Positions 14,766-23,421 of a DNA stretch of 23,908 nucleotides are shown one piece after another. This DNA is from an uncultured Spirochaetia bacterium (GTDB lineage: Bacteria > Spirochaetota > CALGPD01). The notes beneath the pieces were generated by a model that was not told the origin of the DNA, did not search any database, and saw nothing but the letters and a program-made list of their open reading frames with translations. The stretch covers positions 1-23,908 of the forward strand of contig CALGPD010000083.1 of the NCBI GenBank assembly GCA_937960625.1. Direction: 5' to 3'. The stretch's first letter is position 1; each line of letters starts with the position of its first letter. Made by a program: the position numbers and the translations under genes.

Positions 14766-16223
14766 ATGAAAAAATATTTCGTTTTAATAATATTACTATT
14801 TTGTGCGGGCAATGTATTTTCAAAATCAAGAATTTTCAGCCGCTTTGATAATAGACTAACGTATTCAATGCGAAATGTTAACTTAAAAAGGTTTAAGTCC
14901 ATTGTTTCAAAGTATTATTACATAAACGCAAAAGATAGATACGGAAGTACTCTATTACACAAATGCGTAATAGAGAATCTTCCCACTTTCGTTCTTTTTT
15001 TACTTAAGAATGGAGCAAAAGTTAACCTTAAAAATAATAACGAAAACACACCTTTGCACTTTGCTGCAAAATATGCAAATGTTAAAATTACGAATATGCT
15101 TATAAAACGTGGTGCTAAAATTAATGTTAAAAATAAATTTGGATATACTCCTTTACTTAATGCTGCCGTAGCTGGGAACTATTGGGCTTTTAAAGTATTA
15201 TTAGCAAAAGGTGCTAATATAAATGTTGGTACAAAATATTGTTCTTCACTAATTATTGGAGCCCTTCATTCCGGTAATGTCCGTATACTTAAGCTGCTCT
15301 ATAGAAAAAAAATAAATTTTAATATTCAAAATAAATACGGACAAAATTTGCTATCCATAGCCTCAGGATTTGGTTTTTTAAATATTGTTAAATACTTAGT
15401 TGAAAAAGTAAAACTAAATATAAATCAAAAAGATAGATTGTTAAAAACACCTTTAAGTTATGCCATTCAAAACGGTTACTATGAGATATGCAAGTTTCTT
15501 ATCAATGCAGGAGCTGAATTAAATTTTTTATCAATATATGATAGGACACCTTTGTTTTCTGCTTGGAATATAAGAACTGTTGAATTACTCCTTCGAAATG
15601 GTGCTAAAATTGATGCAAAGAATAAATATGGAAAAACTGCATTAATTCACTATGCAGAAAACGGAAATTATAGAATTGTAGAGTATTTATTAAAAAGAGG
15701 AGCAAATATAAACACTTGTGATAAAAATGGAGAAACAGTTTTAATGTATGCTGTAAGTAAAGTTTCAAAAACCATTAAATTACTACTGGAAAAAGGTGCA
15801 AAAATTACATCAAAATCAAAATATGGAACAAATGCTCTTTATCGAGCAATTAAATATCAAAATTCTTATGCAGTTAAATTGCTTTTAGAATATGGTTCAG
15901 GTCCTAATGAAAAAATGGGAGATTATGGATATCCATTATTATTGGCTTTAGAACAAGGTAGTCTGGATATAGTGAAAGTTTTAATTTCCAAAGGAGCCAA
16001 TGTAAATATTAAACTCAGATTTGGCTTAACTCCTTTAATCAATGCGATAAAAAAGCAGAATATCCCTATAATTAAATATTTATTAAAAAACGGTGCAGAT
16101 GTTAAAGTTAAAACTTCAACAGGAAGGTCAGCAATAGATTATGCAAAATTGACAAAGAATACTGAAATAGTTAAAATAATTCGCAATAACATGTTGAAAA
16201 GTAAGAAAAACAATGGCAAATAA
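14766..16223 (+). CDS. Exported ankyrin-repeat protein, array member 1
   Basis: I start this protein at the ATG at 14766 (MKKYFVLIILLF) rather than at 14754. The third paralogue has the same GGAGTGCTT leader in front of the same methionine, and GGGAG is the ribosome binding site. The 485-residue product has a signal peptide probably cut after S19 (NVFS/KS). The conserved mature N-terminus is SKSRIFSRFD, and fourteen ankyrin repeats fill the rest. Repeat 8 (YDRTPLFSAWNIRTVELLLR) is three residues shorter than in its two paralogues. There is no membrane anchor, so the protein should be periplasmic or secreted. Its partner is unknown. The promoter candidate with a large inverted repeat lies about 130 bases upstream, and 96 bases separate it from member 2. 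Confidence 0.85.
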   Translation: MKKYFVLIILLFCAGNVFSKSRIFSRFDNRLTYSMRNVNLKRFKSIVSKYYYINAKDRYGSTLLHKCVIENLPTFVLFLLKNGAKVNLKNNNENTPLHFAAKYANVKITNMLIKRGAKINVKNKFGYTPLLNAAVAGNYWAFKVLLAKGANINVGTKYCSSLIIGALHSGNVRILKLLYRKKINFNIQNKYGQNLLSIASGFGFLNIVKYLVEKVKLNINQKDRLLKTPLSYAIQNGYYEICKFLINAGAELNFLSIYDRTPLFSAWNIRTVELLLRNGAKIDAKNKYGKTALIHYAENGNYRIVEYLLKRGANINTCDKNGETVLMYAVSKVSKTIKLLLEKGAKITSKSKYGTNALYRAIKYQNSYAVKLLLEYGSGPNEKMGDYGYPLLLALEQGSLDIVKVLISKGANVNIKLRFGLTPLINAIKKQNIPIIKYLLKNGADVKVKTSTGRSAIDYAKLTKNTEIVKIIRNNMLKSKKNNGK

Positions 16224-16261
16224 AAAAGTGAATTGCGTTTATAAGTCTCAAAAGTTTTTTA

Positions 16262-16291
16262 TTGTGAAGTATCTAAATAACGTGTTATTAT
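16262..16291 (+). promoter_or_regulatory. Possible promoter of ankyrin array member 2
   Basis: TTGTGA (16262-16267) and TATTAT (16286-16291) have an 18-base spacer and lie 28 bases before the start of member 2. The surroundings are very AT-rich, so chance resemblance is possible. Confidence 0.35.
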
Positions 16292-16319
16292 AGTAAATAA
16301 TATATTATAGGGGAATTTT

Positions 16320-17801
16320 ATGAAAAGAGTTTTCGTTTTACTTATATTATTGCTTTTAGCTAATTCGTTATTTTCAAAATCAAGAATTTTCAGCCGCTTT
16401 GATTACAAACTGACTTATGCAATAAAAAACGCTAACTTTAAAAGGTTTAAATCCGTTGTTTCTAAGTATTATTACATTAATGCAAGAGACAAATATGATA
16501 ACACTTTATTACATAAGTGCGTTAAAGCAAATCTTCCTGCTTTTGTTCGCTATTTGCTTCACAAAGGCGCTAAAGTTAACGTAAAAAATTGTTATGATCA
16601 AACTCCTTTACATTATGCAGCAATCTCCGCACATTTGAAAATCACTAATATGCTTTTAAAACGCGGTGCTAATATGAATGGTATTGATCAATATGGTTAT
16701 ACCCCGGTATTTACATCAATTACAAATAGCAATTACCGGACGTTTAAGGTTTTATTGGCCAAAGGCGCTGATTTGAATATTTTACCGGCTTCTTGTAAGT
16801 CAATAGTTATTAAAGCCATTCACTATAGAAGCAAACAAATTTTAAGTTTACTTTATAAAAACAAAGCTAATTTTAAAATTAAAGATAGAAATGGAAAAAA
16901 TTTAATTTCCGTTGCTATAACCAAAGGTTATAAAAAAGTAGTTAAGTTTTTAGTTGAACGCGTTAAATTAAACGTTAACAGTAAGGATCGTTTTTTATAT
17001 ACTCCATTAATGCATGCAATAAGAAGGGATTATTTTGATGTTTGTAAATATCTAATCAAATCAGGAGCAAAATTGGATATAATATCGAGTTATGGATTTA
17101 CACCTTTATCCTATGCAGCGTTATTCAATCGTATTAGAATAGTGAAATTGCTTATCAAAGCCGGTGCGAAAATTAACCAAAAAAATATACGAGGAAGAAC
17201 GGCTTTAATGTTTGCTTGTCAAAAAGGAAACTATAAAGTAGTAAAGATATTATTAAAAAATGGAGCTAAAATTAATATACGGAATAGATATGATGAATCT
17301 GCATTGGCGTCAGCATTAGCATTACCATATGCTTCAGCAAAGATAATAGAATTGTTACTTAAAAATGGAGCAAGGATCAAACCTAAAAATAAATACTCTA
17401 AAAGTGCTTTATACGTTGCTATTTCTAAACGTAATGCAGAAGCCGTTCGTGTGTTATTAAAGTATGGAGCAAGTGTAAACGAAAAAATAGGTTATTATGG
17501 GAGTCCCTTAATTTTGGCTGCTAGAATGTGTAACATTAAAATTATTGATATTTTACTTTCTCATGGAGCGAATATTAATGCAGAGAACAATAATGGTTTA
17601 ACTCCATTAACATATGCTCTTTCAAGTCAAAATACATGGTTAGCTGAGAAATTAGTAAAACGCGGTGCTGATATAAATTATAAAAATAAAAAAGGCCTGA
17701 CTCCGCTTGATTACGCTAAAAAAACGCGTAACGGTCGAATAATTGAATTTGTCCGTAAAAGATTATTAAAAAATAAATCCAATAAAAATATTGATAGGTA
17801 A
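16320..17801 (+). CDS. Exported ankyrin-repeat protein, array member 2
   Basis: This 493-residue protein has TAGGGG just upstream of its ATG. The signal peptide (MKRVFVLLILLLLANSLFS) differs from members 1 and 3, but the mature protein starts with the same KSRIFSRFD. Fourteen ankyrin repeats align one-to-one with those of the other two, such as YDQTPLHYAAISAHLKITNM and RGRTALMFACQKGNYKVVKI. Repeat 10 carries two extra residues (LASALALPYASAKIIELLLK). The conserved second repeat keeps LLHKCVKANLPAFVRYLL. The protein is basic and has no anchor. Whole-gene duplication rather than repeat-number change explains the family. A signal peptide without cysteine argues that the trio are secreted rather than lipid-anchored. 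Confidence 0.85.
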   Translation: MKRVFVLLILLLLANSLFSKSRIFSRFDYKLTYAIKNANFKRFKSVVSKYYYINARDKYDNTLLHKCVKANLPAFVRYLLHKGAKVNVKNCYDQTPLHYAAISAHLKITNMLLKRGANMNGIDQYGYTPVFTSITNSNYRTFKVLLAKGADLNILPASCKSIVIKAIHYRSKQILSLLYKNKANFKIKDRNGKNLISVAITKGYKKVVKFLVERVKLNVNSKDRFLYTPLMHAIRRDYFDVCKYLIKSGAKLDIISSYGFTPLSYAALFNRIRIVKLLIKAGAKINQKNIRGRTALMFACQKGNYKVVKILLKNGAKINIRNRYDESALASALALPYASAKIIELLLKNGARIKPKNKYSKSALYVAISKRNAEAVRVLLKYGASVNEKIGYYGSPLILAARMCNIKIIDILLSHGANINAENNNGLTPLTYALSSQNTWLAEKLVKRGADINYKNKKGLTPLDYAKKTRNGRIIEFVRKRLLKNKSNKNIDR

Positions 17802-17889
17802 ATATTCTAAAATTCAAATGAAAATTTTAAAAAATGAATTATAATCAATTTTTACATTTTTTTGATTTCCTTGTATTGCATAATTGCGT

Positions 17890-17906
17890 TATCCTGTGTT
17901 AGGATA
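17890..17906. repeat. Short inverted repeat upstream of ankyrin array member 3
   Basis: TATCCT (17890-17895) and AGGATA (17901-17906) are perfect 6-base arms around GTGTT, 27 bases before the start of member 3. This could be a small operator, but short arms like these also arise by chance. Confidence 0.25.
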
Positions 17907-17932
17907 AAAAAAGCAATATTTCAGGAGTGCTT

Positions 17933-19399
17933 ATGAAAAAATATTTCGTTTTAATAATATTACTATTTTGTGCGGGCAATGTATTTTCTAAATCAAGAAT
18001 TTTCAGCCGCTTTGATTACAGACTGACTTATGCAATAAAAAACGCTAACTTTAAAGGATTTAAAAACGTTATAAACCGTTATTATTATGTTAATGCAAGA
18101 GATAAACAGGGGAATACTTTTTTACATAAATGCGCTGCAGCAAATCTACCTTCATTTGTCAGGTTTTTAATTAGAAAAGGAGCAAAAGTTAATGTTAAAA
18201 ACCATAGCGGACAAACTCCATTACATTTTGCGGCAAAGAACGGCCATGTAAGTATAACGAATATGCTGATTAGAAAAGGCGCAAAAATCAATGTTATAGA
18301 TAGAAACGGATATTCTCCTCTACTCAACGCTGCTTCGGGTGGTAATTATTGGGCTTTTAGGGTTTTATTATCTAAAAGAGCCGGTTTAAACGTTGTATCC
18401 CGCTGGGGAGCAACGCCTATTATAGCGGCTGCGCAGTCTGGCAGCTTACGGATTTTAAAATTATTATATAAAAAAAGAGTTAATTTCAAGGTTAAGGATA
18501 AATATAGTAAAAATTTACTGGCAATAGCCGCGTCATATGGTTATTTGCCTATTGTAAAATTTTTAACTGAGGTTGTTAAACTCGGTGTAAATGAAAAGGA
18601 TAAGTTTTTAAAAACTCCTTTGATATATGCTGTAGCAAGCGGGCACGATACAGTTGCTGAATATTTAATTAAAGCCGGCGCTGAATTGAATATTTTTACA
18701 ACTTACGGCTACACACCTTTATCAAGGGCTGTTTATTTTAACCGGCTTAATTTAGTAAAGTTGTTAATAAACAAAGGTTCGGATATAAAGAAAAAAAATA
18801 GATACGGAAGAACCGTGTTAATGGTAGCCTGTCAAAAAGGGCATTATAAGATAATTAAATTTTTAATTAACAAAGGCGCTGATGTTAATGCTTCTGATAC
18901 TCGTGGAAGAACAGTATTAATGTATTCAGTATACAGCGCTCCCAGAAAAGTAATAAAACTATTACTTGATAAAGGGGCAAAAATTACAGCAAAAACCCGT
19001 TACAGCCGGGATGCCTTTTATTTTGCCATATTGTATAAAAACCTTCAGGCAGTTAAATTATTACTAAAATTCGGAGTAAATCCTAATGCTAAACTTAGAT
19101 ATTACGGTAATTACTTAACTATGGCAGTTAGGCAGGATAATTTTCAAATAGTTAAGATATTAGTTGACAAGGGAGCTAATGTAAATAGTAAAAATTTCAA
19201 CGGCATCTCCCCAATAATATATGCCATTTCCCGTCAAAATCTTCCAATCATTAAATATTTACTTAAAAAAGGCGCAGATGTGAATATAAGGACTCGCCGC
19301 GGCAGAACTCCTATTGAATATGCTGAACGGACTAATAATCCTGAAATTATTAAACTAATCAGAAAAAGTATGTTAAGGAGTAATAATAATAAAATATAA
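17933..19399 (+). CDS. Exported ankyrin-repeat protein, array member 3 (mosaic 5' end)
   Basis: I start this 488-residue protein at the ATG at 17933, with CAGGAG six bases upstream. The signal peptide is identical to member 1 and is probably cut after S19. Fourteen ankyrin repeats follow, co-linear with the other two, for example QTPLHFAAKNGHVSITNMLI and RTVLMVACQKGHYKIIKFLI. The DNA is mosaic: 17924-18016 matches member 1 at 92 of 93 bases, and 17990-18055 matches member 2 at 65 of 66. The rest of the gene is far more diverged from both. The stop lies six bases from the stop of the convergent RNase II-like gene, so no separate terminator fits between them. Confidence 0.85.
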   Translation: MKKYFVLIILLFCAGNVFSKSRIFSRFDYRLTYAIKNANFKGFKNVINRYYYVNARDKQGNTFLHKCAAANLPSFVRFLIRKGAKVNVKNHSGQTPLHFAAKNGHVSITNMLIRKGAKINVIDRNGYSPLLNAASGGNYWAFRVLLSKRAGLNVVSRWGATPIIAAAQSGSLRILKLLYKKRVNFKVKDKYSKNLLAIAASYGYLPIVKFLTEVVKLGVNEKDKFLKTPLIYAVASGHDTVAEYLIKAGAELNIFTTYGYTPLSRAVYFNRLNLVKLLINKGSDIKKKNRYGRTVLMVACQKGHYKIIKFLINKGADVNASDTRGRTVLMYSVYSAPRKVIKLLLDKGAKITAKTRYSRDAFYFAILYKNLQAVKLLLKFGVNPNAKLRYYGNYLTMAVRQDNFQIVKILVDKGANVNSKNFNGISPIIYAISRQNLPIIKYLLKKGADVNIRTRRGRTPIEYAERTNNPEIIKLIRKSMLRSNNNKI

Positions 19400-19404
19400 T
19401 CTAG

Positions 19405-21387
19405 TTATTTATTTTTAATGTGCTTTAAGGAAAATGTTCCGGCTCTTGGATTTACGCTTTTTAATTTCATTATTAGTTTGCCGCCGGGTTGAATCTTAAT
19501 ATGTGAATTGATTTTTGTTTGCAGGCCGTAATCATCAAGATAAACTTGATAATCGTTTCTATTTTTATTTAATACTGTTAAATGAATATCATTATTTTCA
19601 TCTAGTTCAAGATGTTTTAACATCCAATATTTTCTTTCTTCTTTTTCAGCGGAACTTAAATTTTGTTTAAAAATTTCACTCGTTGCTGATACTTTTTGTA
19701 TTTCTTCAATACTATAAGGCAATTTTTCATTGTTTAAAAATGCTTTAATCTGCCGTTGAATAATTAAATCGTGATACCTCCGGATTGGAGATGTACATTG
19801 AGTATAACATTCAAAGCCAAGGGCATAGTGTTTAAACGGTGTAGTCATTAAATTAGCTTTATTAAGTTTTCTAATTACCGCAAAAATATCCTCGATTTTT
19901 GAAATAATCCTGTTTTCAAAATGAGGCAGTTCCATGGGTTCATCCTGAGACACATAAACACATGGTATTTTGTTAACAAGGCAGAAGGATGCTGCCTGAT
20001 ATCCGCATAAAACCATTAATTCTTTTATTATTGCAGAAGAAATCCCTGGCATATTTTTTATTATACTTATTTCGTTTCCATCATATCCCACTTTAAAATC
20101 AGGGTTTAAAAATTCAATCGCGTTTTTATTAATTCTATCATTTCTAAGTTTTTCAGTGATGTTTTTTAATATGTCAAAGTATGGCAATGTCTCTTTGCTT
20201 TCAAATTGTTTATCAATTTCTTTGTACGAAAGGTTTTTGTTAACTAAAACTTTGCTTTGAATTATTTCCTTGTGTTTTACATCAAATTTTTCATCAAAAA
20301 CCGTTTTAAATGTTAAAGCCGGCCTTTCTACTCCTTCAATTAGACTCATTTTATCTTCACTTAAAACCGGAGGAAACATTGAAATTTTACCCGACGGCAG
20401 ATATACACTCATGCCGAGATTGGATGCGACTTTATCCAGCGGGCTGTCAATTTCAATAAAAAAAGCAGCATCCGCAATGTGTATATATAGTTCATATCCT
20501 TGTTGTGTTTTTATTATAGAAAATGCATCGTCAATATCCCTGGTTGTTTCATCATCGATTGAATACGTATCGAGTTCTGTTAAATCAAGCCTTTTTCCCG
20601 GTATTTCTTTTTTAGAAATATTTTCCGCGTATTCCAATTCAGCAGGTTTAAACCCATTGATTATATTAAACCTGTGAATCGCGAGGTTTTCGTGCTCATT
20701 AAAAATTCCAAGGTCAACGCACAAATTAAAAGCCCCCATTGAATCAGAGTGAATTTCCGCTCTTTTATCAATAGTATTTTTTATTTCCTTTAATATTTTT
20801 TTTCCGTCGAATTTATTCCGGTAATCTTCAGCATAGATTGCATAATTTTTTACAGGTTCAACAAACTGGATAACGTAGTCAGGTATTTCTTTATTATCAG
20901 GGAAACTTTTAGAAAACCATTCAAGGGCATCTTGCTTAATACGGTTTTTTTCCAACAGGTTTTTTTCTTTCAATTTAATTTGTTCGAGCTTGGTTTCAAT
21001 TTCATCGGGTTTTGCTGTTATGAAACCTTTATTTTTTTCCTTAAAATAAATATTGTCATTTTTCAAAGCAATATATGCCGCTGCTTTATTAAAATCCTGT
21101 TTATCATCAAATAATAATTCTGCGATTTCTTCTAATGAATACAACGAGTTTTCATTTAAAAGTTCATATAAAGTTTTTATATCCGCACGTCCAGCCTGAT
21201 TTTCTAATTCTTGTGAAACATTATCAATACCGGAATCGTGATTAAAAGAAACAATTATTCTATTCTCATTTATGTTTTTGGTTCTACTGTTTTTTAACTT
21301 TATAGTGATTTTCTTTTTTTTCTCTCCTGTAACAATTCCCAGTTCAAAGTTTTTACCGTCAGATATTATAGCATAGTTTTTATCCAT
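19405..21387 (-). CDS. RNase II/RNB-family 3'-5' exoribonuclease
   Basis: This 660-residue protein is a processive exoribonuclease of the RNB family, which degrades single-stranded RNA from the 3' end. The catalytic core (about 265-590) opens with LDTYSIDDETTRDIDDAFSI, holding the metal-binding aspartates D278/D279, D284, D286 and D287. It continues with YIHIADAAFFI, YLPSGKISMFPPVLSEDKMSL, RPALTF, and the family end motif YTQCTSPIRRYHDLIIQRQI (528-547). A short S1-like domain is likely at 600-655. The N-terminal 250 residues contain a divergent beta-rich start and a helical linker, not clear cold-shock domains. The length suits RNase II rather than the longer RNase R, so I leave the symbol open. 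It converges on the ankyrin array. Confidence 0.88.
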   Translation of the reverse strand: MDKNYAIISDGKNFELGIVTGEKKKKITIKLKNSRTKNINENRIIVSFNHDSGIDNVSQELENQAGRADIKTLYELLNENSLYSLEEIAELLFDDKQDFNKAAAYIALKNDNIYFKEKNKGFITAKPDEIETKLEQIKLKEKNLLEKNRIKQDALEWFSKSFPDNKEIPDYVIQFVEPVKNYAIYAEDYRNKFDGKKILKEIKNTIDKRAEIHSDSMGAFNLCVDLGIFNEHENLAIHRFNIINGFKPAELEYAENISKKEIPGKRLDLTELDTYSIDDETTRDIDDAFSIIKTQQGYELYIHIADAAFFIEIDSPLDKVASNLGMSVYLPSGKISMFPPVLSEDKMSLIEGVERPALTFKTVFDEKFDVKHKEIIQSKVLVNKNLSYKEIDKQFESKETLPYFDILKNITEKLRNDRINKNAIEFLNPDFKVGYDGNEISIIKNMPGISSAIIKELMVLCGYQAASFCLVNKIPCVYVSQDEPMELPHFENRIISKIEDIFAVIRKLNKANLMTTPFKHYALGFECYTQCTSPIRRYHDLIIQRQIKAFLNNEKLPYSIEEIQKVSATSEIFKQNLSSAEKEERKYWMLKHLELDENNDIHLTVLNKNRNDYQVYLDDYGLQTKINSHIKIQPGGKLIMKLKSVNPRAGTFSLKHIKNK

Positions 21388-21500
21388 TAAGAAATGGTAA
21401 TAATTATGTAAACATTTTTAAACCTTGGTTTGTATTTTTAACTTATTTTTAATTATTATTTAAAAAATGCAAGATAAAAATTAAAAAAAATATAAAAAAT

Positions 21501-21529
21501 TTGACAAAACTTTTCTAATGGCTTAATGT
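21501..21529 (+). promoter_or_regulatory. Promoter of the 82-residue protein gene
   Basis: A consensus TTGACA (21501-21506) is followed after 17 bases by TAATGT (21524-21529), a weaker -10. The leader then carries AAGGAG seven bases before the ATG. The 16 bases from AAGGAG through ATGG are identical to those in front of pta. Confidence 0.5.
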
Positions 21530-21572
21530 GTTATTAGCCGATAAATTAGTTAATGATATAAAGGAGATTTTT

Positions 21573-21821
21573 ATGGGAACCAATGAAATTGTTATCCGTA
21601 TGGTAGCTAAAGCTGAAGAATTGGATATTATTTTAGAAAGTGATTTATTAAGTTCAATCGAACACTGCTACGATTGGGCTAAAAATTGGTTACGCGACCA
21701 GCCAAAAACACGCCTTGAGTTCAAAATTAGAAATAATTTACAGGAAGCTATGGAAAGCTCAATGATTTGTAAAGTTGACAAAGCTCTTGCTACAATGAAA
21801 AGAGACGTTGGTTGTAAATAA
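21573..21821 (+). CDS. Hypothetical 82-residue protein
   Basis: I start this protein at the ATG at 21573 (MGTNEIVIRMVAKAEEL), which has an ideal AAGGAG ribosome binding site. A TTG at 21528 would lie over the predicted -10 element. The product appears all helical, with a WAKNWLRDQP stretch in the middle and three cysteines (C32, C65, C81). There is no signal peptide or membrane segment and no family is recognised. A consensus -35 box, a strong ribosome binding site and a clear terminator suggest a well-expressed single-gene unit. It diverges from the RNase II-like gene, with about 185 bases between the two starts. Confidence 0.7.
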   Translation: MGTNEIVIRMVAKAEELDIILESDLLSSIEHCYDWAKNWLRDQPKTRLEFKIRNNLQEAMESSMICKVDKALATMKRDVGCK

Positions 21822-21857
21822 TCATAGGATTTTTAAAATATTAAATAATTAATCTGA

Positions 21858-21896
21858 GAAACAATCCATTTAAATTTGGATTGTTTCTTTTGTTTT
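21858..21896 (+). terminator. Intrinsic terminator after the 82-residue protein gene
   Basis: GAAACAATCCA (21858-21868) and TGGATTGTTTC (21877-21887) form a perfect 11-bp stem with an 8-base loop. TTTTGTTTT follows. Confidence 0.8.
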
Positions 21897-21900
21897 ATCC

Positions 21901-22248
21901 ATGGATAAAATTATGAAAAAAATTGATTATGATCAGGAAGAAATAAAGAAAAAAATCCTGCCAAAAATTGAAAAGCATATCCGTAATGAAATAGCCTCTA
22001 TTGTTGATACCGTTAAGCAATCAGGCTCAAATCAAACAAGAGAAGAAATATATAACGAATACTTAAATAAGTTTTATCAGGCTTTAGGAGCTAATTCTAT
22101 CGAGCAGTTTTACTACACAGAGTTTCAAAACGTTTTAATAGCATTCCAAAAAAATTTTCCGTATAAATCCGTTGACCATTTTATTGAAAGTACGTTGAAC
22201 AACGCGTTTGCATTATTCGGAAGAGCGCTTGGCTGGGAAGAAACTTAA
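21901..22248 (+). CDS. Hypothetical 115-residue helical protein
   Basis: This protein reads MDKIMKKIDYDQEEIKKKIL and is almost entirely helical and charged in its first third, with a more hydrophobic C-terminus (TLNNAFALFGRALGW). No family is recognised. The ATG at 21901 lies within a few bases of the upstream terminator T-run and has no Shine-Dalgarno sequence. An ATG at 21913, with TGGATA before it, is an alternative and would give 111 residues. Translation would then depend on read-through or on a promoter that I cannot see. The stop overlaps the purM stop on the opposite strand by four bases (TTAA). Coding is likely from length and amino-acid composition, but the start is uncertain. Confidence 0.6.
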   Translation: MDKIMKKIDYDQEEIKKKILPKIEKHIRNEIASIVDTVKQSGSNQTREEIYNEYLNKFYQALGANSIEQFYYTEFQNVLIAFQKNFPYKSVDHFIESTLNNAFALFGRALGWEET

Positions 22249-23240
22249 TCTTTTATAACTTTTCCCATAACCACAGGGTGTTCGCCTTCTGCGCGCAGTA
22301 CTTCAAGAGCATTGTCTGCATCGACTTCAGAAATAATAGCGATTAAACCGATACCTAAATTAAAGGTTTTACGCATATCCTCTTCAGGCACTTTTCCAAG
22401 TTTACGGATTAATCCAAATACAGCGGGTTCTTTCCATGATTTCCAGTCAATGTCAAGTCTTAAACCTTTAGGCAATACACGGTTTGTATTTCCAACAATT
22501 CCGCCGCCCGTTATATGCGATAGACCTCTAACTTTTACATTTGTGAACAGTTTTGAGATGGGCTGTAGATAGCTTTTATGAACGCGCAATAATTCTTCGC
22601 CTAATGTATGGCCTAGTTCTTCTACTATATCCCCGGGTTTGAATTTTTCAAGTAACACTTTGCGCGCTAACGAATATCCGTTTGTATGAAGGCCGTTTGA
22701 AGGCAGCCCGATTAATATATCTCCCGTACAGATAGACGAACCGTCAATGATGTCAGCTTTCTCAACAATACCAACTATTGTTCCGCTCATATCATACTCA
22801 CCCTCGGAGTAAAAATCAGGCATTTCTGCGGTTTCCCCGCCAATCAAAGCACAATTGTTTTGCCTGCACGCTTTAACGAATCCGGAGACAACGAGCTTGC
22901 CCACATTACTGTCAAGTTTTCCTGTCGCGAAATAATCCATAAAATAAAGTGGTTTTGCCCCGCAAACGAGAATATCATTAACACAGTGGTTAACCAAGCA
23001 TTGGCCTACGGTGTCATGTTTTCCTGTCATGAACGCAATTTTTAATTTTGTTCCAACTCCGTCCACACTTGAAACGAGAACCGGATTTTTATAATCCGCC
23101 GGGACTTCAAAAAAACCTCCGAAAGCGCCGATATTTTTTAATACGTTGTCATTAAACGTTGAGGCTACCATGTCAGAGATTTCCCTGACCATTTTTGAGC
23201 CTTCTTCTATGTCTACACCTGAGTCTTTATACGTTGCCAT
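22245..23240 (-). CDS. purM: Phosphoribosylformylglycinamidine cyclo-ligase (AIR synthetase)
   Basis: This enzyme makes aminoimidazole ribonucleotide from FGAM with ATP, the fifth step of de novo purine synthesis (EC 6.3.3.1). Landmarks are DSGVDIEEG near the start, GGFFEV, the ATP-grasping SSVDGVGTKLKIA, QCLVNHCVNDILVCGAKPLYFMDY, ALIGGETAEMPDFY, GDILIGLPSNGLHTNGYSLAR, and LSHITGGGIVGNTNRVLP. I prefer the ATG at 23240 (MATYKDSGVD, 331 residues): AAGGA lies six bases before it but directly touches the ATG at 23246. No purine riboswitch is visible upstream, and no other pur gene is in the window. The gene diverges from the HTH-receiver gene and meets the 115-residue protein gene tail to tail. 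Confidence 0.94.
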   Translation of the reverse strand: MATYKDSGVDIEEGSKMVREISDMVASTFNDNVLKNIGAFGGFFEVPADYKNPVLVSSVDGVGTKLKIAFMTGKHDTVGQCLVNHCVNDILVCGAKPLYFMDYFATGKLDSNVGKLVVSGFVKACRQNNCALIGGETAEMPDFYSEGEYDMSGTIVGIVEKADIIDGSSICTGDILIGLPSNGLHTNGYSLARKVLLEKFKPGDIVEELGHTLGEELLRVHKSYLQPISKLFTNVKVRGLSHITGGGIVGNTNRVLPKGLRLDIDWKSWKEPAVFGLIRKLGKVPEEDMRKTFNLGIGLIAIISEVDADNALEVLRAEGEHPVVMGKVIKD

Positions 23241-23341
23241 ATCCATTCCTTATAAATAATTTTAAAATTACTTTAAAATAGGCTTTTTTTCATTATTTTT
23301 TTTATATTTCTGCGATTTATTACTTTTTTTACTTAAATTGC

Positions 23342-23370
23342 TTGAATCAAATTGCGTAAAGTGATATGAT
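23342..23370 (+). promoter_or_regulatory. Promoter of the HTH-receiver regulator
   Basis: TTGAAT (23342-23347) and TATGAT (23365-23370) are separated by 17 bases, a good vegetative-type arrangement. It leaves a leader of about 45 bases before the ATG at 23422. Confidence 0.5.
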
Positions 23371-23421
23371 ATTATAGCTATATAGTCGGAGAATTGGTAA
23401 TTAAAGATTATAGGTAAATGA

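Noticed and set aside
14766..14825. Lipoprotein signal in ankyrin members 1 and 3 (C13 in LLFCAGN)
   Set aside because: The cysteine is inside the hydrophobic core, no lipobox fits, and member 2 lacks it while keeping the same cleavage region.
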